This document shows positions 60,958-64,000 of a DNA stretch of 64,000 nt, piece after piece. The notes beneath the pieces are model-generated. The model was given only the letters and a program-made list of their open reading frames with translations, was not told the DNA's origin and searched no databases. The stretch covers positions 124,001-188,000 of the forward strand of contig NZ_CP101162.1 in assembly GCF_024298865.1 (NCBI RefSeq), read 5' to 3'. The translations under genes and the position numbers were made by a program. This stretch comes from Halorarius halobius. GTDB taxonomy: Archaea; Halobacteriota; Halobacteria; Halobacteriales; Haloarculaceae. Each line of letters starts with the position of its first letter. The stretch's first letter is position 1.

Positions 60958-63534
60958 ATGTTCAATATCACTTCGTCCACCGGGTCTACAGCACAGAGAT
61001 TCGTCCCTGACGTAACTGCTCAAGTGCGGACGTCATCTGGACGAACAGAGCGGCTTCGTGCATTCGTTCGTGGTCATCTGCCACCGGGAATCGATGTCGA
61101 AGTCGTTCTCACGCCGGCTGTCGAAACCGCTGCGGTCCTTCCTGCCAGTCTCGATGCGCTCGTGGCCAGCGACGCAACTGAATTCGAGCGGCAGCAGGCC
61201 GAACAACTTCTCGAGAACGTTGACGCCGAGTTCCTCGTCCTCGTGACGACCCAACCGGCGCCGTTGGACCAAATTCCGGTGAACGATCAACTGACCGCCG
61301 ATCACGCCCACCAGTTCGGGCTCGCCTTTCACGAACTGCTCCATATCCTCAAGACGGCTATCGGCCCCATCGCAGAACTCCTCGAAACCGAGATCGATCC
61401 TGACCATCGCCGACAGGTCCACGATCTCGTCAACATCATCGAGGATGGGGCCATCGAACAGGAGGCGATCGAGGGGGCGAATTTCAGCAACAACGCCGAG
61501 ATTCGCCTCGAACTCACCCGCCGGATCCATTCGCAAGTTCCCGATGACGTTCCCGACGGAGAGCAGGTTCGGTTCTCCTTCTGGGACGCCGTGACGAGCG
61601 CTCTCTACGAATGGGCGATCTATCCGACGGGCATCACGGAGGTACTCCTCGATGAGGACGACGAGCGGATCGTCTTCGCGTCGGAGGCGGATGCCACAGG
61701 CTTCGATGCTGTTCAGGAGGCACTCCAGCGGTTAGCGCGGGATGCCCTCGTGATCCGGAGCGCCGAGCGCGACGACATCACCCACAGCCACGACAAGACC
61801 GCATCTGTACGGCGAGCTCGGCTCGTTGTAGAGACCTGGCAGTCGGCGATCCTCCCGCTCCTCGAGAACCATTCCGAAGCATCCGCCGAGTCGCCAACGG
61901 AGGGCGATGAACAAGAGACCGCTGCGGACTCCGTCTCGTCGCCGGACTCGGACGGCTCGGAAGCAGCTGGTCCTGAGACTGAAACTGACCCATCGAGCGA
62001 CGAGGGGGCTGACGTAAAGGGCAACGAGCGCCCGCAGGTCGAACGGAGCGCAACGGACGATCCGTTCCAGGACGTCCTCGACCAGCCCGCAATCACGCCG
62101 GATCGGCTTGCTGGGGATCTCGACGAGACACCCGGCCTTGACGATCCGAATCCCCACACTGCCGATACCCCCGGATCAGACTCCGACGGTTCATCGCCAT
62201 CGGTAGGCAGCGATGGAGACCAGCCGTCGCCGACCTCGAATCCCCTCGACTCCAGAGCGCGGGCACTCGCTCGCTCCATCGAGTGCTCGGACACAGAACC
62301 CGAGTCCTCGTACGGTGAACGTGCCTCCAGTGGCGACGAGATGGATGGCGGCTCTGATACCGCACAACAGTCGACCATCGGGGACTTCGACGCCAGCGGC
62401 GCTCCTCGTAACGACTGCTCAGCTGGAGAAACGACTGACTCTCACGAGGACCGCGACTCCGACCATGAGCAATCCGAAGGCACGTCTCCAACCACGAGTA
62501 CCTCCGCTGGGGTCGGATCGGAATCCGCAGCCGATCCCGAGCCGGCACACGCTGAGGTGCTCGATCGAGATCCCGTGGACGAGACGGACACCTACGAGGA
62601 AGCACTCACCGCAGACCGGACTGCGGCTCACGACGAGGCAGATCGGGAGGGCATCGACACCGACGCGCTAGAGCGTGAGCTGGATGATCTCGCTCACCGG
62701 CTTGACCGGAGTGGTTCAGACGACGATCAGGTGGCCGGCGGGACTTCTGGGGGACCGGGTCAGCTCGACGAACTGGAGTTCGTCCCTATCGCTGATGACC
62801 CTGCACCACTGGGGATGTGGGCCAACATCGAAGAGGGCGCTGCCCGGATTGCTGGCACGCTCGAAAAACAGCTCCGTCTTGACCGTCAGCGTGGTATCCG
62901 GCGAGGATTGACCGCCGGTGGATACGACACTACTGCGGGCCACCGGCTTCTGATCGGCGACCCACGCGTCTGCAAGGTCGACACGCCGGGCCGCGAGAAA
63001 CGCTACGCACTGGTGTTGGTCCTCGACCGCTCGGGCTCGATGCGAAACGGCGAGCCCCCGAAGATCGAGGTCGCGACGAAGGCGCTGGCGCGGTTCGCCG
63101 TCGCCGCAGAGGGGCTCGGGATCGAGGTGGCGATCGTCGATTTCGTCGACGGTCATGCTCGACTCGCGAAGCCCTTCTCTGTCGAGACTCGCCACGTCCA
63201 GGCGGCGCTACTCGACACGGACTGTGGTGGGGGAACGCCGCTGGCGGACGCTCTCGAACTTGCACGCCAACTCGTTGAGGATCACCGCGACGAGCCCCTC
63301 ATCGTCGCCGTGACCGACGGCGAGCCGAGTAGTGTCGACGACGTCATTGACCAGATTCGGGCGTCCCACGGACCCGTCTGTTCGCTTACTATCGCCACCG
63401 ATACCCAGCCGGGACGTCTCTCTACTGACGCCTCGGAACTCGCCGCATATTATGAGCGCGAGGCCACGGTGTACGACGGGGAGCGACTGGATGACCGGCT
63501 CGATCAGTTCGCCAGCCTCCTCATCGGCTTCTGA
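60958..63534 (+). CDS. VWA-domain protein with HExxH motif (CobT-like)
   Basis: 858 aa from MFNITSSTGS; ATG 60922 would add 12 residues but lies too close to the TATA box. The N-terminal third contains FHELLHILKT, an HExxH motif at about residues 125-129, in a helical domain. A very acidic low-complexity linker spans about 310-590. The C-terminal VWA domain has the MIDAS motif LDRSGSM and a later GGGTPLADAL. Architecture resembles CobT-like partners of MoxR/CobS ATPases, with an unusual zincin-like part. Partner of 58791. Confidence 0.75.
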   Translation: MFNITSSTGSTAQRFVPDVTAQVRTSSGRTERLRAFVRGHLPPGIDVEVVLTPAVETAAVLPASLDALVASDATEFERQQAEQLLENVDAEFLVLVTTQPAPLDQIPVNDQLTADHAHQFGLAFHELLHILKTAIGPIAELLETEIDPDHRRQVHDLVNIIEDGAIEQEAIEGANFSNNAEIRLELTRRIHSQVPDDVPDGEQVRFSFWDAVTSALYEWAIYPTGITEVLLDEDDERIVFASEADATGFDAVQEALQRLARDALVIRSAERDDITHSHDKTASVRRARLVVETWQSAILPLLENHSEASAESPTEGDEQETAADSVSSPDSDGSEAAGPETETDPSSDEGADVKGNERPQVERSATDDPFQDVLDQPAITPDRLAGDLDETPGLDDPNPHTADTPGSDSDGSSPSVGSDGDQPSPTSNPLDSRARALARSIECSDTEPESSYGERASSGDEMDGGSDTAQQSTIGDFDASGAPRNDCSAGETTDSHEDRDSDHEQSEGTSPTTSTSAGVGSESAADPEPAHAEVLDRDPVDETDTYEEALTADRTAAHDEADREGIDTDALERELDDLAHRLDRSGSDDDQVAGGTSGGPGQLDELEFVPIADDPAPLGMWANIEEGAARIAGTLEKQLRLDRQRGIRRGLTAGGYDTTAGHRLLIGDPRVCKVDTPGREKRYALVLVLDRSGSMRNGEPPKIEVATKALARFAVAAEGLGIEVAIVDFVDGHARLAKPFSVETRHVQAALLDTDCGGGTPLADALELARQLVEDHRDEPLIVAVTDGEPSSVDDVIDQIRASHGPVCSLTIATDTQPGRLSTDASELAAYYEREATVYDGERLDDRLDQFASLLIGF

Positions 63535-63558
63535 GAATATAGGCGGTGTTCGCCCTGC

Positions 63559-63577
63559 TTTATCCACCCGAATGGGG
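63559..63577 (+). promoter_or_regulatory. TTTATC-CCCGAATGGGG promoter/operator
   Basis: TTTATC (63559-63564), CA, then CCCGAATGGGG (63567-63577). A good match to the recurring element, 51 bp before ATG 63610. Confidence 0.45.
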
Positions 63578-63609
63578 TGCGATCGATTCAGACCCGCCCC
63601 GAGATTCCC

Positions 63610-64000
63610 ATGCCTCGAAGACACATTCACGCCTCTTCGTCGACGCTACCGCCACTGAAGCTCCCTCCGGGAGCGATAGCAGATATAGATGCCGTGCACG
63701 ACTACGATGTCGAAACCGACCCGCCGGCCATCGAGCCGGTCGAACATCGCATTCGCCTCGATTTCATGGCCGGCGGGCTGATTCGGTACGATCAACTCCT
63801 GACGAACTCCACTTCCCGAGAGCGCGATGCAATCGACTCCGATCTCTGGCACCGGGCAGGCCGAGCGAAACCGCTTGGGGTCCAGTACGCAGAGGGAACT
63901 TGCCAGCACCGTCTCATTGAGGAAGCACCGTACTACGAGGTCTATGACGACGAAGACGCGCTTTCAGATGCCCCAGCATTCCTCGCCCATCGCCTTCGGC
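63610..64000 (+). CDS. Hypothetical protein, 3' end outside the window
   Basis: ATG 63610 opens a frame that has no stop up to the window end: MPRRHIHASSSTLPPLKLPP, then DVETDPPAIEPVEHRIRLDF and acidic residues typical of haloarchaea. At least 130 residues. The promoter element at 63559 supports this start. No domain recognised in the visible part. Confidence 0.6.
   Translation, partial: MPRRHIHASSSTLPPLKLPPGAIADIDAVHDYDVETDPPAIEPVEHRIRLDFMAGGLIRYDQLLTNSTSRERDAIDSDLWHRAGRAKPLGVQYAEGTCQHRLIEEAPYYEVYDDEDALSDAPAFLAHRLR

Noticed and set aside
54415..64000. CRISPR array near the RAMP cassette
   Set aside because: No regularly spaced repeats were found near the cassette or elsewhere in the window.
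1..64000. Replication initiator (Orc1/Cdc6 or Rep) or integrase
   Set aside because: None of the proteins shows Orc1/Cdc6 AAA+ plus wHTH motifs or tyrosine/serine recombinase motifs, despite many replication-related genes.

Overview
The window is haloarchaeal (class Halobacteria). The proteins are strongly acidic, GC is high, and there are archaeal TBP, TFB, PCNA, RPA, CetZ, a histone-fold protein, tandem UspA proteins and many winged-helix regulators. It looks like a megaplasmid or a chromosomal accessory region: a patchwork of replication genes, transposable elements, toxin-antitoxin pairs, broken genes and a candidate CRISPR-related cassette. No genus can be named from the sequence.

Layout. 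0-4 kb: a truncated gene, a primase-polymerase-like protein and an RPA fused to its RPA-associated protein. 4-8.7 kb: small membrane and HTH genes, then a 991-aa DEAH helicase with a C-terminal nuclease-like domain (candidate defence gene). 8.7-21 kb: ordinary genes (UPF0212, CNNM/CorC-type protein, UspA, amphi-Trp, DUF502, CetZ) ending at an IS6-type insertion. 22-29 kb: an RPA-like 3' fragment, a TnpB with an altered RuvC-II motif, DUF4238, an intact RPA-like OB-fold gene, and an IS200/IS605 TnpB element inserted at the 3' end of a PIN toxin gene. 29-31 kb: a second PIN pair and a decayed operon joined to a nuclease fragment. 31-40 kb: a zincin-like membrane peptidase, four histidine kinases (one frameshifted), a RecA/KaiC-like protein, a histone-fold protein and TBP. 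41.6 kb: a tRNA-Gly(GCC) gene. 42-51 kb: two wHTH plus nucleotidyltransferase (AbiE-like) operons surrounding a TFB operon and a DUF2080/TnpB element. 51-54 kb: PCNA, a DUF6166 protein and a plasmid-type protein. 54.4-57.2 kb: a four-gene RAMP (Cas7-like/Cas5-like) cassette without array, Cas1/2, Cas6 or Cas10. 57.5-64 kb: wHTH/PIN pair, MoxR-type AAA ATPase, VWA protein, and a gene cut by the window end.

How it fits together. The primase-like protein, RPA-RPAP, PCNA, TBP and TFB are a partial replication/transcription kit, typical of large haloarchaeal replicons. A recurring element (TTTATC, about 2 nt, then CCCGAA-N-GGGG and TGAGG) lies upstream of several of these genes and suggests a shared regulon. 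A second motif, paired inverted GTTACCCCAC boxes 20-23 bp apart, occurs three times. The RAMP cassette is flanked by diverged copies of the 3' end of the neighbouring gene and looks like a cassette recombined into a conserved backbone.
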